64,000 nt of DNA from Chrysemys picta bellii (Eukaryota; Chordata; Testudines; Emydidae). The stretch covers positions 31,780,998 through 31,844,997 of the forward strand of contig NC_088791.1 of assembly GCF_011386835.1 (NCBI RefSeq). The letters run 5' to 3'. Positions 40,501 to 55,500 of this stretch are shown piece by piece (position 1 is the stretch's first letter; the number at the start of each line of letters is the position of its first letter). The notes beneath the pieces are model-generated. The model was not told where the DNA came from. It was given only the letters and a program-made list of their open reading frames with translations, and made no database searches. The translations under genes were made by a program, and so were the position numbers.

Positions 40501-43500
40501 TATTCTCTTTCTGCAAGTTCAGGAGGTGACTGAATTTATGCAGGCACACACCTCAAAATGAAGACTGACAAAAGAAAAATTTCAAAATGTCCCTTAGGGG
40601 CCTTGGGGTGTAAAACCTAAATCTAACACTAGAAAAGTTTGTGTGTGAGATATGAGAACATAGAGAAGATGAACTTAAAAAATCCCAAATAATATCAAAG
40701 CCCTTTGCAACATAACTAAAACCAGATACAATTCCAATGCTCAAACTATTATGCCCAATTTTCATGTAAACTCCTTTACCTGGGTCACAGACACAGGAGT
40801 AGCTGTCCCAGTCATCAATGCAGTAGCTGTGTTGGGGACATGGACTGGAATCACAAGGGTTGTCTACTTCGCAGCCTTCCTTTATATTGATCTTGATTGC
40901 CTGTTTCATGTTCAACGTAGCTACATTCGTAGAAGTCTCCCCCATTCTTACTCCCTGAGCACAGAAAAACAGTACCATCAACTAAAGAGAGTCTTCCTTT
41001 AGGATACAGTGGTACATACCCCGAACAATGCATCTCACTAACTGCTTTAATCTATAATGTGATCTGCTTAGTCAGGTGCCAGCTTTTTTTTTTTAAAGTG
41101 TTGGACTTTGATTTAAATCAAGAAGGGAAAGAAGAAATTTCTTGAGGTCAAAAGAGACTGGATTCCTACATGAAGAAAAGGACAATGTTTAATATTTTGG
41201 TGCTTGGATATGTTATAAGGATTTAAAAGTTATGCAGAAAACAAAACTCAGGAGGAAAAGGATAATAAATTATTTCTTTCAGGTATCTTCTCATAAATGC
41301 AAGCTACTACATATTTTATTCTTACCTGCATACAGCCATAAAAACCCTGCTGCACTGAGACTTGATCTCCAGAGATACCTCCCACAATGATGCTTTTCAT
41401 TTTTAGTCCAGGAAGTTGATTTCCAATCTGCACAGTGCTCTGTTAAAGAAAGAAAAGGACAGTGGATAAGGGGGTCACTGTACTATTATCCTTTCCATCA
41501 GAGAGCACTGCTTTCCTTATAGATGCACTAATTTGATAGCAATTGACAGTAGGCTAAAATAGAAAATTTTACTAACGAAATTAAGAGCTATTTATCTGAT
41601 CTTGATTTTACAAGCATGGTCAAAAGATAAAACTCCACTGATTTCAACCGGTTTACACTAAGTGTAAGTCACTGAAGAATCTGGACCATATACGGCTTGC
41701 AGTAGGAGCAGTATATGGTATTTGTTTACCATCCCTTCCCCATTCCCTTCTTTTTAAAGACCCTCTGTGATGATGAAAGAAAGGCCAAGTTATGATGCAT
41801 CTCACCTGATACAGCCCATAGTCCAAGGACATAACAGCCAGGTACTTGATGTCTTTGCCCTCTTTAGCACTCTTTAACTCTATTAACAAATGATGCCATT
41901 CACCATCACTGACTCGTGACTGGGTCATCTTCAAACTAGCAACCTGGTTCAGGCCGTTGTAAACTTCAAATTGCACATAGTTGTTCAAGATCTGCAGGAA
42001 ACAAATATCATCTCTATTCATTGCTGAAATACTGAATTATTCTTAAATGAAGTTCATGATGGACCACCAGTATGAGTGCAAGCAAACAATGCTTCTTAGA
42101 GTAACGAGCTGTGTAACCTGGGAAAAACTCATAAGTGGTACAGTTGCAACCCCTCCCAACACAATTTAGGGAATTCTGCTTCTAACCTACAAAGAAAGAG
42201 AAGAAGATGATAAAGACAAAAATGAGGAAGAAGAAGAATAAAAATGATATGGAATCTGAGTTACAAACACAGGTCAAATCTTTGTGTCAGGACAGAACTC
42301 AGCACATCTGGGAACAAGGGGAACAAGGTGATGAAATCTACAGTATCTGATGTTACATATGTTACTTTTAGCTACCTGCATGAAGATACATACTCAGTTT
42401 AGCCCTGTCAGTTGATATTTGGGGAAATTTTCTGAATTCTGTTCCAGATTAAGAATGCCACACACTTACCTGAATGTTGATCTTGGATGAAGTTCCTGCA
42501 TTAGCTTGCATTAACATGCCATTAACTTTCCGGGTCCTGAACATGAGTCCAATGTACCATGGTACAGAGATAGTAATATCAAGGTCACTCCAGACAATAA
42601 TGCTCTCACCACTGAAACGCTGGGGAGAAGGCATTACTGTAAATCAAGAGACAAGAGATAAAAAAAACACACCATTTTGTATCTTTTAACACGAGGACTT
42701 AGAGGGAAAAACAATACAATTTGCCATGGGTTTTTCATCTGCAATTCGTTTTTATAAATGGACCTTATTCATTACTTGTATAGAAGGAGATATAGAACAC
42801 TGAAGCCAACGGGGGTTGCTCCTGCGTATGTCAAGGCTAAGTTTGGCCATACTTCTATATAGTGAGCAACCAATCAATTACCATAGATACTACAATTGTC
42901 CCGATAATAATTATATCATTTGCCAACTGTTACCACATAGCGATATCATGGCTATCACAATTATTTCCTGTTCTAAATCCAGAAAAGAGAATGTAGTATC
43001 TCGGAAAACATTATCTGGTAACTGTAGACTTCATAATGGTGACCAATGGATTTTGCCTACAATAAAAAATGAAGTCCTAAAATCATGATACAAATAGGTT
43101 TGGACTATTCTTACATAATTTCTCTATATCTGATGAAAATTAAGTTCTATTGTTTGTTTGATTTTAGTCTAATGTGTTACAGTGTTTATGTATATCATTG
43201 CTAATTATGGAATCCAAAACCAAATTAAAATACTGTAAATGTGTTTTGTCCCATAGTCAAGAGTCGAGAACTGCCCTTATAGGCTTCAGCTCAGAAAGGG
43301 CACTTAAGCACTTACTTTGAAGTCACTAGGATTTAAGCCCATGCTAAAATCGTGCTGCTGTTTTGAATTGGGGCCATAAAAACTAGCGAAAGCAACAGAG
43401 ATAGAGAATCATGTTGTCTGTTAAATAACTTTTTTTTGTCTCAGTTGAAGGGCTCAGCTCAACACTGAAACAGATCTTCATTAACATGTTATTCTAAACT

Positions 43501-46500
43501 GTGTCTTTTCTTCTTTTCTATGATGTGTTAACAAACTCCTTTTATAAAAGAAGTGTTATAAAACTATAAAAATATTGTATCATAATATTTGCACGAGATT
43601 TCATTAGTATAAATACCTTACTAACATGGCAAGAAACAATGTAGTATTATAGACATTATTAGCAGTTGATGCCTCATTTTATTGTTATTAAGTCAGTATC
43701 TTATGAAATCACCAATAGCTCCATATTTTTGCCAGTTGCTTCAGGTATACAAAATAACTGAAGACATCTCTACTAAAGCTAAATAAAAACCTCAGGGTGC
43801 TACTATATTACAGAAAGATGTTTCTGGAGAGAGAAATTAAATAAAAAACAGTTATTTACCTGTATTTTAACTGTTGTTGTTGGAGATGTGATGCAGACGT
43901 GTATTCCACATAGGTGTGCGGGCACCCAGTGCACTGGAGCTAGAGAATTTTGCTTAGCAGTACCTGGAGGGGCGGCGCTTGTACCTCATGGCCATATACC
44001 CTACCCTGGCTATATGAGGTGGCACTGCCCCTCCCCTCCAATCCTTCGCACCAAACCTCAAGAACATAGACTCCAATGTAGAGGGGATGGAGGGTGGTTT
44101 GTGGAATGCATTTCTGCATCACATCTCAAAGAACAACAGTTACAACACAGGTAACTAACTATTTTTTTCTTCAAGTAGATGCAGCTGTGTATTCAATGTA
44201 GGTGACTCACAGGCAGTACTTGCAGGTGGGGCTCAGTCTATTTAAACAAGGATTGAAGGACTGCCTTCCCAAAGTTTGCATCTGCTCTGCATGCAGCGGT
44301 AATGGCATAATGGTTCGTAAACGTATGTACAGATGACCAAGTGGAAGCCCTGAAAATGTCCAATATTGGAACATCACTTAAAAACGCCAACGAAGTAGTT
44401 TGCGCTCTCGTAGAATGAGGGGGCATGGTCAGAGCTACTCTGTATGATGTCTTGATACAGAAAGTTATCTATCTAGAGATCATTTGCGCAGAGACTGTCT
44501 GTCTCTTCATTTGGTCTGCATATGACACAAACAGATGAGGCAAAGTGGGAAAAGGTTTAGTCCTGTCCAGGTAAAAGCTAGACATTGCCTGATAGCCAAC
44601 GTTTGGAGATGTTGCTCCTCTGTGGTTGAATGTGGCTTAAGAAAGAACACCGTAAATACATCATCTGATTCAAATGAAACTAGGAGGCCATTTTAGATAA
44701 AAACTTGGTGGGTGGCCACAAGGTCACTTTGTCTTTGGAGAACTATGTGTAAGGAGCATCTGCCATCAAAGCCTGCAGCTCATACACTCTCTGTAGATGT
44801 TATTGCCACCAGGAATGCAGTTTTTTGACACAAAAGAGAAAAAGAACAAAATGGCTAAAGTTCAAACAGAGGCCTTATCAGAGTTGCTAGGACTGTATTA
44901 AGGTCCCACAAAGGAACTGGTTCTCTCACTGCCAAGAGCCTTGCTACCACGGTATTCAAAAATACTGACCTCCCATGGATGGGTGGGTGAAATGCTGAAG
45001 TCACCACCAGGTGCACCCTCAATAAGCTATGTGCAAGATATGATGACTGACGATGTAACAAGTGTAAAAGTATAATTAGGCAGACCAAAAAAGCATTTGA
45101 AGAGCAACTTGTGAAAGACACAAAAACTAACAGCAATTTTTTTTAAGTACATCAGAAGCACGAAGCCTGCCAATCAGTGAGGCCACTGGACAATTGACGT
45201 GCTAAAGGAACACTCAAGGAAGACAAGGCTGTTGCGGAGAAGTTAGATCAATTTGCATCAGTCTACACTGCGGAGGATGTGAGGGAGAGTCCCAAGCCTG
45301 AGCTATTCTTTTTGGGTGACAAATCTGAGTAACTGTCCCAGATTGAGGTGGTTTTGGAATAATCTGATAAATTAAGCAGTAATAAGTCACCAGGACCGCA
45401 TGGTATTCACCTGCATTCTGAAGGAATTCAAATATGAAATTCCAGAACTACTAACTGTGGTACATAATCCATTGCTTAAATCAACCTCTGTATGAGATGA
45501 CTCATGGACCGCTAATGTGATGCCGATATTTTAAAAAGGCTCAAGAGGCAATCGTGGCAATTACAGGCTGGTAAGCCTAACTTCAGTATCAGGCAAACTG
45601 GTTGAAACTGTTGCCAATAACAGAATTATCAGATACATAGTTGAACCTGATATGGTGGAGAAGAGTTAACATGGCTTTTCTAAGAGAAATCATGCCTGAC
45701 CAATCTATTAGAATTCTGTGAGGGTGTCAACAAACATGTGGGCAAAGGAGATTCAGCAGATATAGTGTACTTGGACTTTCAGAAAGCCTTTGACAAGCCC
45801 TGGGATGATTCTGGTCAGTTTTATGGGACTTCCTCCTCAGCATCCCTGAAGCAGGTAAGTGGTTCTTCCGTCTCTTGGGGGAGATGGCAGCACTGGACTG
45901 CGGAGTGACCTCATTCACCAAGTCCAAAGGCGACTGCCAACCAGATGTGGGCCTTGGTGCCAAAACAGCCCTCATGGCCTGCTTGGGGTGCTGCTTCAAG
46001 TGCAAGTCTCTGGCCATCTGGTTTCTTTTGGTGAACAACTTACAGATAGAACACCATTCCCTTGTGTGCCACTTGCCTAAACACAGCAAGCACCTCATGT
46101 GGGGGGTCAGTATTAGGAATCACTGCTCCCCCCACCCATGATGGGCAGTGCTTGAACCTTGGAGTGGGTGTCACACAGGAAGTCCTAACTAAATCTAACT
46201 TAACCTTAACTAACCCGATCCACGGTACAGTAGAACCTCAGAGTTATGAACACCAGAGTTACAAACTGAGCGGTCAACCATACACCTCATTCAAAACCAG
46301 AAGTACACAATCAGGCAGCAGCAGAGACCAAAAAAAAAAAAAAAAAAAAAAAAAGGCAAGTACAGTACAGTACTGTGTTTAACGTAAACTACTTTAAAAA
46401 AGGGGAAAGCAGCAGTTTTCTTCTGTATAGTAAAGTTTCAAAGCTGTGTTGTCAATATTCAGTTGTAAACCTTTGAAAGAACATAATCTTTTGTTCAGGG

Positions 46501-49500
46501 TTATGAACATTGCAGAGTTACAAACAACCTCCATTCCCGAGGGGTTCATAATTCTGATATTCTATTGTACTACTAACCATAAAAAACTACTTACATGAAG
46601 GGAAATTCTCAGAAAAACGGAGATAGGGAATGTGAGGTGATAACCACACACAGCTCTGACTCCAGTCACAGGCAGTGAGAAGGAACTGAGGGGAAGGTTG
46701 GGGCAGCGCTGCCTCATATAGCAAAGGGAGGGGCTACAGCCCTGAGGCGCAAGTGCCACCCTTGCGGGTACTGCTAGGCAAATTTCTCCAGCTCCAGTGA
46801 GCTGCGCTTGCACAATACACGTCTGCATCTACTTGAAGAACTATATACATATCTCTTTTGGTGTTGAAGTGGTAAACAAAGCAGGCAGTACGAGGGTGGT
46901 AATTTGCCCCAGTGTATCTTGGATTACTTTGATTTTAATTAACAGATTAAGCACAAAGGAAATGGCTCTGAGGCAACAGGAAACTTTTAATGAATTTCAA
47001 ATCTTCCAGAGCCAGGTTGGTGAGTTGTCTGAATTACCCAACCTTTAGGCAGCGGGTATGCTCTTGTGCAACTAATAAAATATCTGCACTAGCAGCACAG
47101 AAGTGAATGCTCCAGTGTTAGGAAGAAGCCCACAGCATTGCCCCAATATCTAATCTTGAGCAAATATACTTTTCGCAGTGAACCACTGGGCACAGCCTTC
47201 AGTGAAAAGCACCTTATTGTCAGAGTTGTGTCCTGCAGTTAGATCCCCATCCTGCAACACTCATGTACATGTAACTCCTACTGAAGTAGATGGGAGTTTT
47301 GTGTGTGCAGAGACTGCAGGATTAGGCCCTTAAAACAGCTGTTCTACAGTACACCCCAGTAGATGACAGAAGCACAAGTTCATCTTAAGGGACATTAGAA
47401 CCCATAAGGCTTAAGCTACTGCTTGAATTTGAAACTGTTATGTAAAGCCTCCGCTCAAATGCGATTGTAAGATCTGTAACTTATATCATTAAGTTCTGCA
47501 ACCTTTTTGCAGACTTTGTAACTTCAGTTATTGTTAGCATAGCCTTTTAAGTTTTGTAACCTTTGCAAGCTCTGTAACCTTTTCAAGTTACCACTTGTAT
47601 GAACTTCCAAGCTGTGTAACAGCCCATCACACAATCAGAGAGAGTGTGAACAAGGGAGTATATGTGTGTGGGAGTGTAGAAACTGCAAGGAGAAAGGAGC
47701 CCAGAGACAGGAGCCAGGAGTGTATGATATAATCTGCCCTGAGAAGGCCATCACAAAGTGCAGTAAAGAGAAGAAGAACCTGGTATGCATGAAAGGAACT
47801 GGTCTGGGAATGCTTCTCAGTGACGGACACAGAAGGAAAACTCAGTGTACGTGACAGGAGCTGCCCAGTTCCAGAAAAAGGAAGCAGCCATGCACACAAG
47901 CAGCTGCTGCTCCTTGACCTGCTCAGCAGCCTGGATTCGTGACCGCAGGCGGACACACCAGATCTCCCCCTCTTCGGCTTCTCGGTCTCCATGCTGTCTC
48001 CGGTAACTCTCCGCCTGTGTAAGTGTGTAGGTGCATGAGGGTGTGAATGCGGTGAATGCGGGCGTGTTTGATTAAGCTCCATCTCTTTTCTATCTGACCC
48101 AACAGCGGCATCGTAATAAAACTAATACAAGTGTGACCCTGGGTTGGTTTTTAGGGGAACAGAGGTAACAGGAACACAGTCCTCTAATTAGTCGTGCCTG
48201 TCTTCTAACAACCAAGTTTTCCCACGCTCTACAGCAAGATGTTGTTGCCAGCTCACCACAAGCAGACAGGGAAGGAAATGGACAACAGAATTCATAGTGT
48301 AGCTTCACCATTTTGAATTCATTTCTCTAAATAATCAGTACTCCACAGTGCAACACTGTTGTATACACTTGACTTGATTCACTCCTGTATATATATATAT
48401 ATATATAGTTTCACCCCCTCAGAGCTCCTCTCCCCTAAAGGTCTCACCAATGGAGAGCAGCTTTAAAGTGCAGTCAGAACGCCACAGGAGCCCAGCCAGT
48501 GGAGGGAAAAATCAAAAACACTGGTCTGCAATCAGAACCTCATGTATTCCACAGTTGTGGCATTTGCCACAGAATCCACTCTTTGCCTATCCTTTGCTGC
48601 AGAACTATGCTCCAAAATCTAAACTTTCATTTTTAAAATAAATTTTATGTTTCTAGCTCTCGTTTGCAGGATAACCTTGGCAATATGAACCGAGTATAAA
48701 TGATGCAGCGATGTCTACCTGACCCTGCAGACAGCCTGAAACAATAGCTCTGAGGGCTTATCCATTCACCTGATTGAGGAGCTAACACTGTACCCTAAAC
48801 ATGATTATTTAAATGTCAACACTGTTTATGGTTTCACTGCTCATCATTTTTGCAGAAATATCCAGAAACATCATTAAGCAAAGAACCTCAAACTGCTCCC
48901 CTCACCATCCTGTGTGCCAGAAGCTCCAAATGTCCCCTATCCAGCATCCCCCCGACTTCTATAACACAGCTGTGTGTGGTCAATACTATAATCTCTGGCA
49001 ATCTGAAAATGTGGGGATGTAAACAACATATGGGCTACTTGTATGCTTCCTTCCTTCTTTTTCATAATTAACTTGTTAAAATATCTCCGTTTTTTAATTT
49101 AAATGAAGCTATCACCAAATGTCCTGCCTGCCTCACCAGAGGGCCACAGGATCAAGGGACCCTGACACAGAACTTAATTCCAGCTTGTTGTGGAGGACAT
49201 GGGGCCTTGTCTACAGATGACAAATGTTTTGTTGTTGGGTTTGCTAATGCTCTGTTTAGATTTCCACACACCCAAGGAGCTAGATGCAGGTTTCTTCTTC
49301 CATTTATGCTTTGTCCTCCTCTAACCCCCAGGTGACTCCTAGGTATTGGTATAATGAATTATTACTTGTGTTATGGTAGTGTACAAAAGGACCCATGAGG
49401 ACTAGAGGTCCCATTGTGCTAAACACTGTACAAACACACAGGATGACATTGTAAGGATAAGGCCTTTTCCTGTAGCCATATTGTAAGGTCTGAGGCCTTT

Positions 49501-52500
49501 GTCTGCAGCCACATTAGGAGAACCACAACCATGAACTAAGTCATATCTTCACATTTCATCTAAATTACATTAAAACAGCTTAATATCGGGCTGTTAAGAA
49601 GGCGATCCTGTCCTAATAGTGCCCATCATCACCAGATAAAGAAACAGATCTTAAGATGGTTAAAGAAAACTTTGTTTGATGGCATTCTATCTGGTAAGAA
49701 ATCACTTATCAACAAGTTGTGGTTGTGAAATCCCTACTTCTTTACTGTTTGTCTTTATGGTCCCCACTTCTCTGTTGTTCATCTGTATGGTCTCTGTCTG
49801 GTTTTCTGATTGTTTCTGTCTGTTACATAACTAATTTTGCTAGGTGTAAATCAATTAAGGTGGTGGGGTATGATTGGTTAAAGAATTGTTTTACAATATG
49901 TTAGGATTGGTTAGAAAACTGTTTAGTAATACTTTAGTTAAATGATTGGTTAAGGTACAGCTAAGCAGGACTCAAGCTTCACTATATAAACTGGGGTCCA
50001 AAAGGAAGTGCTTGGGAACCAACTCCAAGACACAACCCCAAGATCAGAACTGCCAGACCTCAACACCATGCAGAAGCTGTAGTCCCCCACATGACCTGAT
50101 CCTGAATGGCCAGCAGGAAAAGTTTGTCTGCCTAATTGGGAATGGTGAGCATTGTACGCTTTGCATGTGCATTCTGTTTTGGTGATTGTTAATAAATAGA
50201 GGTTAAGTAGGATATTACTGTGTAAGGTTCTTTCACTGGTAAAAAACCCCGTAAACCTGCAAAAGATTAAGCCCTGAGTCCACAGGGAATGGGTGTTTTC
50301 CCAGAGCCCACGGAGGGGTAGAGCCTGGAGCCCACGGAGGAGTAAAGTTAGGTACCTTTCCCCTGGAGCCCTAGGAACTGGGAAAAGATGGGCGTGACTA
50401 AATCAACCAGGTTATACCTTGAGTCCGAGGATCTAGGTAGAGGTGGAAGCCTTGAGCCCTAGGAACTAAGTAGAGGTGGGATGTTCTAGAGTGTCTGGCA
50501 ACAAATTTAGGGTAAAGTTGGGTGCCTTATACCCAAAGCCCTAGGAACTGGGAAAGGGTGGGTGTGCCTAAAGTAACAGGGTTACGCCTTGAGCCCATGG
50601 AAAGGTAAAGATTAGTGCCCTAGAATGTGTGTAACAGAGAACTGTGTGCAGGTAACAACATGGCCCCTGTCCTGAAGAGCTTAACACTCAAATAAGATAG
50701 ATTCTTGGCCTAGCCAAGTTCATTGATATATATTCAGTGAGGTTGAAAGAGATGCAAAATTGCTAGAACAGCTGTTCAGAATGTATCAGTCAACTGAGCC
50801 CAAATAAGGATTTTACATTTACATGTAAACTTTTCAAAAGCAGAAGTCTCCCAAGTCTATATTTAGGCACTTAAATAAGCGGCCTGAATTTCAAAAGTGC
50901 TGAGCATCAGTAGCTCCCATTGACTTCAACTTTAGGCTCCTGAAATCATTGCCCACATTTGGGTTCCCTAATAGTTCCCTTCTTTTTGAATTTCTGAATT
51001 GTCTTTAATGGATATTTTGCCCCACAGGTATATTATGAGAAATAAGTCAGTTATTTGTGACCTGTTGCCTACAGACTGAAAATTCTTCAAGAAATTGAAG
51101 CTTTGGCAAGAATAAGCATTACAGCACTATATTTAATGCATGAGAAACCTTTGCAATGGGGGATAATACTGTTGCATTTACCATGAATCATACTGGTTAG
51201 GTACATGATTACGTATTAAAACGTACCTTTTAATTATGTAAAATAGCCAGTAAGGTAATTTTTTTTACTCCAAAAACCTGATGATCTGATACTTTTTTTC
51301 TTGGTATAATAGGTAAAGAAAATATGAATTTGATACAACTCTTGATCTTTCTACCCAAAACTAGGAGAAAGAGAAAAGAGACTCAGGCCCCTTGACTTCA
51401 GTGGAATTATTCCACATTTACACCAGTATGAATGATATCAGAATTAGGCCCTGCCATTTTAGCCAATCATCCAATCCTGCAGTTTCAGCACAGTTAATCT
51501 CAGTGGAGAGATTAACCAGTCAGATGCTATAGAACACATGATGAAACCAGCGAATGGTTGACAAAGCTACCTGTCATCAGGCAACATGACAAATGAGATC
51601 TTTCTTTTTGAGGAACCATCATCCAATAATCACTCTAGCATCTATTTCCTGCTAGCGGGAAGCAAGAGGGTGCCTAACTTCTTTTGAATACGGAATAAGG
51701 AAACCCCTGCTCAAATTTCAAAGAATAGGAGTCAAACTACATCAGTGTACATCTGGAATAATTCCATTCACTTCAGTGGAGTCACTCCAGATTTACACTA
51801 GGGCAGGTGAGGCTAGAATCTGAACTTTTATTTCTTAGAAAGCAACCTAAATCTAGTTTTGTTGGGATTTTCCCCTTAGAATGGGAGCATCACTACAAAT
51901 TAGCAACCTGTACTAACCTAGGCTAGCTGCTATTCCCATACAGACTGTGGGTCGGGGCTGTAATGCCAATGCTGCTGCATTGAGCCTCAGCCTCCAGCTA
52001 TGGTTTTCCTAATGAGGAACCTCCCTTACCTCCCCAGGAAAGTAACCGGGTCCAAATTTTTCATTCCCTGATAAAGCACACCTGCTGCTCCTTTCCTATA
52101 TTTTATTAACAAGTTTTACATATGTATACATAGTGTTTTCTGTCATAAGTATAGCCCAATAAAATGTAAAGTGTTCTTATTAAGGAGGGATTGCTGAAGG
52201 AAGTAATAATTAAGTACGTGTTCATTTTGGGCCTGACCCAAAGCCCACTAAAGTTAAAGGGAGTCTTTCCATTGATTTCTATATGCTTTGGATCAGATGA
52301 TTTTATTTTAAGTAAATTTATCAATAGTGCCAATCTTTGTAGAACTAATTCACTAATGTTAGTAAATAGATAGGAAAAGATAAAAGCTATTACTGTTTAT
52401 CCCAATAGGGTTTCCTGATTGATATTTTCCTGCTTTTTGAACCAAAAATCAGCAACCATCTTTAATATATAGATGAGCGCATACAGTTATTTCAAATATA

Positions 52501-55500
52501 GAATGGATGAATTTTACACTTTATTGCAATATTCCATTATCTGTCCCCTAAAGCATCTCAAACTTTCATATACATTATGAGAAGTTAATTATTAAAAACA
52601 AAATGCCAAAACACACAGGTAAACTTGAGGACACATACACTGGGAGCCTTGTGCACCTACCTTGCTCACAGTTTTTCCCACCATACCGCAGGGGGCAATC
52701 ACAAGTGTAGGTGTTCCATTTATTCACGCATGTGCCTCCATTTTGACACCAATTAGTATCACAGTAGTTCTTCTGAGCTGCACAACCTGGAATTTAGAAA
52801 GCAGAGCTATTCAGCCTAAAACCATTCCACATCTGTGTATTTGGTAATGGTGGTTGCATAACATCAAAACAGACTTAAAATTACTTTAACAATAAGTTTG
52901 AGTGACCGTCTCTGGGCTTTTTTCAATTCTGAAGGCAAAGGAAATCATTAAAGCATTACAACACTTTGAGAGCCATATGATCAAAAGAGACCAAGAAACC
53001 TCTCAGATAAAGACCAAGGGCTTAATTCTGGTGTAACTCTACTGAAGCCAGTGGAGTGATACTAGGTAGGAATGTGCCTCCAAATCAGAAAGCAACCAAA
53101 CTGAAATCTTTCTTTGTTCTACTTCCCCTGAAACAGGAGCACATTTACCTAGATGAAAAACTGAATTGTGTTCAGCTAATTTTAAGGTAAAGACACAATC
53201 TGGCAAAAGCCAGATAATTCAAAGTTAGTGCTGAAGTTCCACTCTTAACTCATGGTCATTACTCATTAATTACCTGAAAAGAACACACAGGATCAGAAGT
53301 GAGTGCCTCCTCTAGTGCATCACTGAACTAGACCTCCACCAGGCTGTGAGAAGAAAGAACTAACTATTTTTACAAATCAGTGATTTGCTCTGCTCTGTCC
53401 TGTGGAGATCTGAGCACCACTTCCCACTTGGTGCCTCTTCCAATACAGGAGCCAGACAGCTGAGACTGTACTCAGAAACTGGTCACTTTATAAGGCAGTA
53501 CAACGGTATTCAGCAGGCCAGAAGAAGTGCAGCTCATGTTTCATTTTTAAACCACAGTTTTTTAAAACTCATGATAAGTATGCACAAGCTTCTGAGCAGC
53601 TTGCATTTCAGGTTTGGAGAGCTACTGCATTTGTTTTAAAGTATAACCAGAACTGGTTAAAATATTCCATTCTTCTTGACCTCATTACACTTCGTTTCAG
53701 AGCAGAGTGAGCTTTAATAGCTGAGATGCAAACATATGAAAATGGAAGGTTATTAAAAGAAATTCTGGTTCAACTGTTACAGTTCAAGGCAGAAGTGCTG
53801 CTCAAGTACCACCTTGCCATCAGAGTGCTTGGAACACGACTTAGAGCAATGTTCATTTAGGGCTAAATTCTATGTGCAAATCCCTGAACGATATTCTCCT
53901 CAGGACCTACAGAAGCTTTGTGAACCTCCTAAGTGCCATTTCATTCTTTAAGTCGTGCACACAGCCTCAGGACATTGTGTGGGTCTTCGGCACTGGCATG
54001 AATTTCACCTCGCTCAAACAAATGGGGTACATGTAGGGGATTTATACAGTGACCAGGCTAGAAAATTTTTTCCCTTATTTTCCAGACTGCTCCATGGTGG
54101 CTACTACAGATTCAAAGATGCAACAGCTTCTGTGGCTGTTATATTTCTCCCAGAGAGATGGCAGAGGGATTGGCAGTGAAGAGTAAAAGCGTGTTTCCCT
54201 CTCCCCATAACCCTATCCAACCTGCTCTGCACTAGGGTTGGGCAGACTCCTTATTCATACTCCCAAATCCTCCCCTCCACTGTTCAGCTGAGCTGAAATA
54301 ATTCCAAGACCAACTGGGCCTTCCATATCCAGTGGCAGCATTGCGGGGGTGGGGGGACGGAGTAGGAGGGCAGGATTTCTCCTGAGGCAAAAAATTTCAA
54401 GGACTGTCGTCGCAAAAATGTTCACGTGCCTCACTGCTGTGTACATGCGCAACTAGCTGACCTACACCAGTTTGCACCCTGCCAATCAAGTGCTATTTTT
54501 CACATGGAAAGGTTGCACTTGCAGTTTTCCATGCATACCCCATGCACCCGCCTTTGAAAATCTGGTTCTTGGTGTGCACAAGAACTCTGAGCGTGACAGA
54601 AAGCTTTTTCTTGTGGCCTTTTGAAGATCTGGAAGCTTATACCTGCAAGAGTGCCATTATTGGCTATGAAACTAGCCATATCAATTGGCTTGTTGTCAAT
54701 GGAGAGGTTCCTCATACAGCCAATAAACTCTCTGTTGTGCACAGGGAAATCTTCAGGTAAGTTTGGGACACCCCCAAGCAGGAGAGGTCCAGTCAGGTCC
54801 AAAGATCTAAAGAAGTAAGAAATTAGCTGGATTATTTTCATGTCATTTGTTTGGCCTCCTTTACTTTACAGTTTCTTCACAGCTAATCTGACTAAAGAAA
54901 GCTGAGATATTTAACTGTTTTCTGTTAGCTCATTATTTGCAGGATTTAGCTTCACAAGACTGTAAGTACCGATCTCAATAATAAAAAAGAATCATAATAA
55001 AATTAGCTGCAAATTTGTAATTTAGGACTGTAGGAGCTTCCATACTAACCACACCAATAGAGTCAAATATTGGTCTCTGACAGTGACCAGTACTAGCTAT
55101 GTTAGAAGGTGTAAATGGAAAATTATGAAACAACATGCATCTATGGAAATTTCTTTTTAATCCCAGGTAGTGAGATGTTGATTTATAGCCTAAAGCAGGA
55201 AGGTTAGTATGTTATATACACTTTTATTCTGGCTGCTGTAACTATGGATAATAATCTTGTTATTCATAAATGGCTAGTCCCTTTTTAAATCCTCCTAGGC
55301 TCCTTATGTTAACATCCTGTGGCAGTAGGTTCCGCTGGATAGTTATAGAACCTATAAAAAGTATATCTTTTAATCAGTTTTAAATGTTAACGAGTCTTTT
55401 AACTTCAATGAGTGTCCTCTTGTTCTTGTATTTCGGAAAAGGGTAAATATAATCATCAGACTGGCATTTTCGATATAATTCATTGTTTTTATATATTTCT

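Larger units (their letters stand above)
43851..46841 (-). mobile_element. DIRS-like retroelement, copy 3, with nested insertions
   Basis: About 3 kb on the minus strand in the 10-kb intron between the EGF and LamG2 exons. The left end is a hairpin (43851-44154); the right end at about 46747-46841 is the inverted copy of the left (shared GCAGACGTGTATT). Recombinase remains lie at 45050-44238 and gag remains at 46098-45830. A CR1 LINE fragment (about 45053-45800) and a pogo-like MITE (46228-46567) sit inside. RT and RNase H are not seen. Confidence 0.83.

Noticed and set aside
47627..48082. 151-codon minus-strand frame
   Set aside because: Lies in a possible LTR-like repeat; His/Ser/Leu-rich low-complexity translation without domain.
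50260..50640. CRISPR-like array
   Set aside because: Units are imperfect, spacing is irregular and the host is a vertebrate; a decayed tandem repeat explains it.
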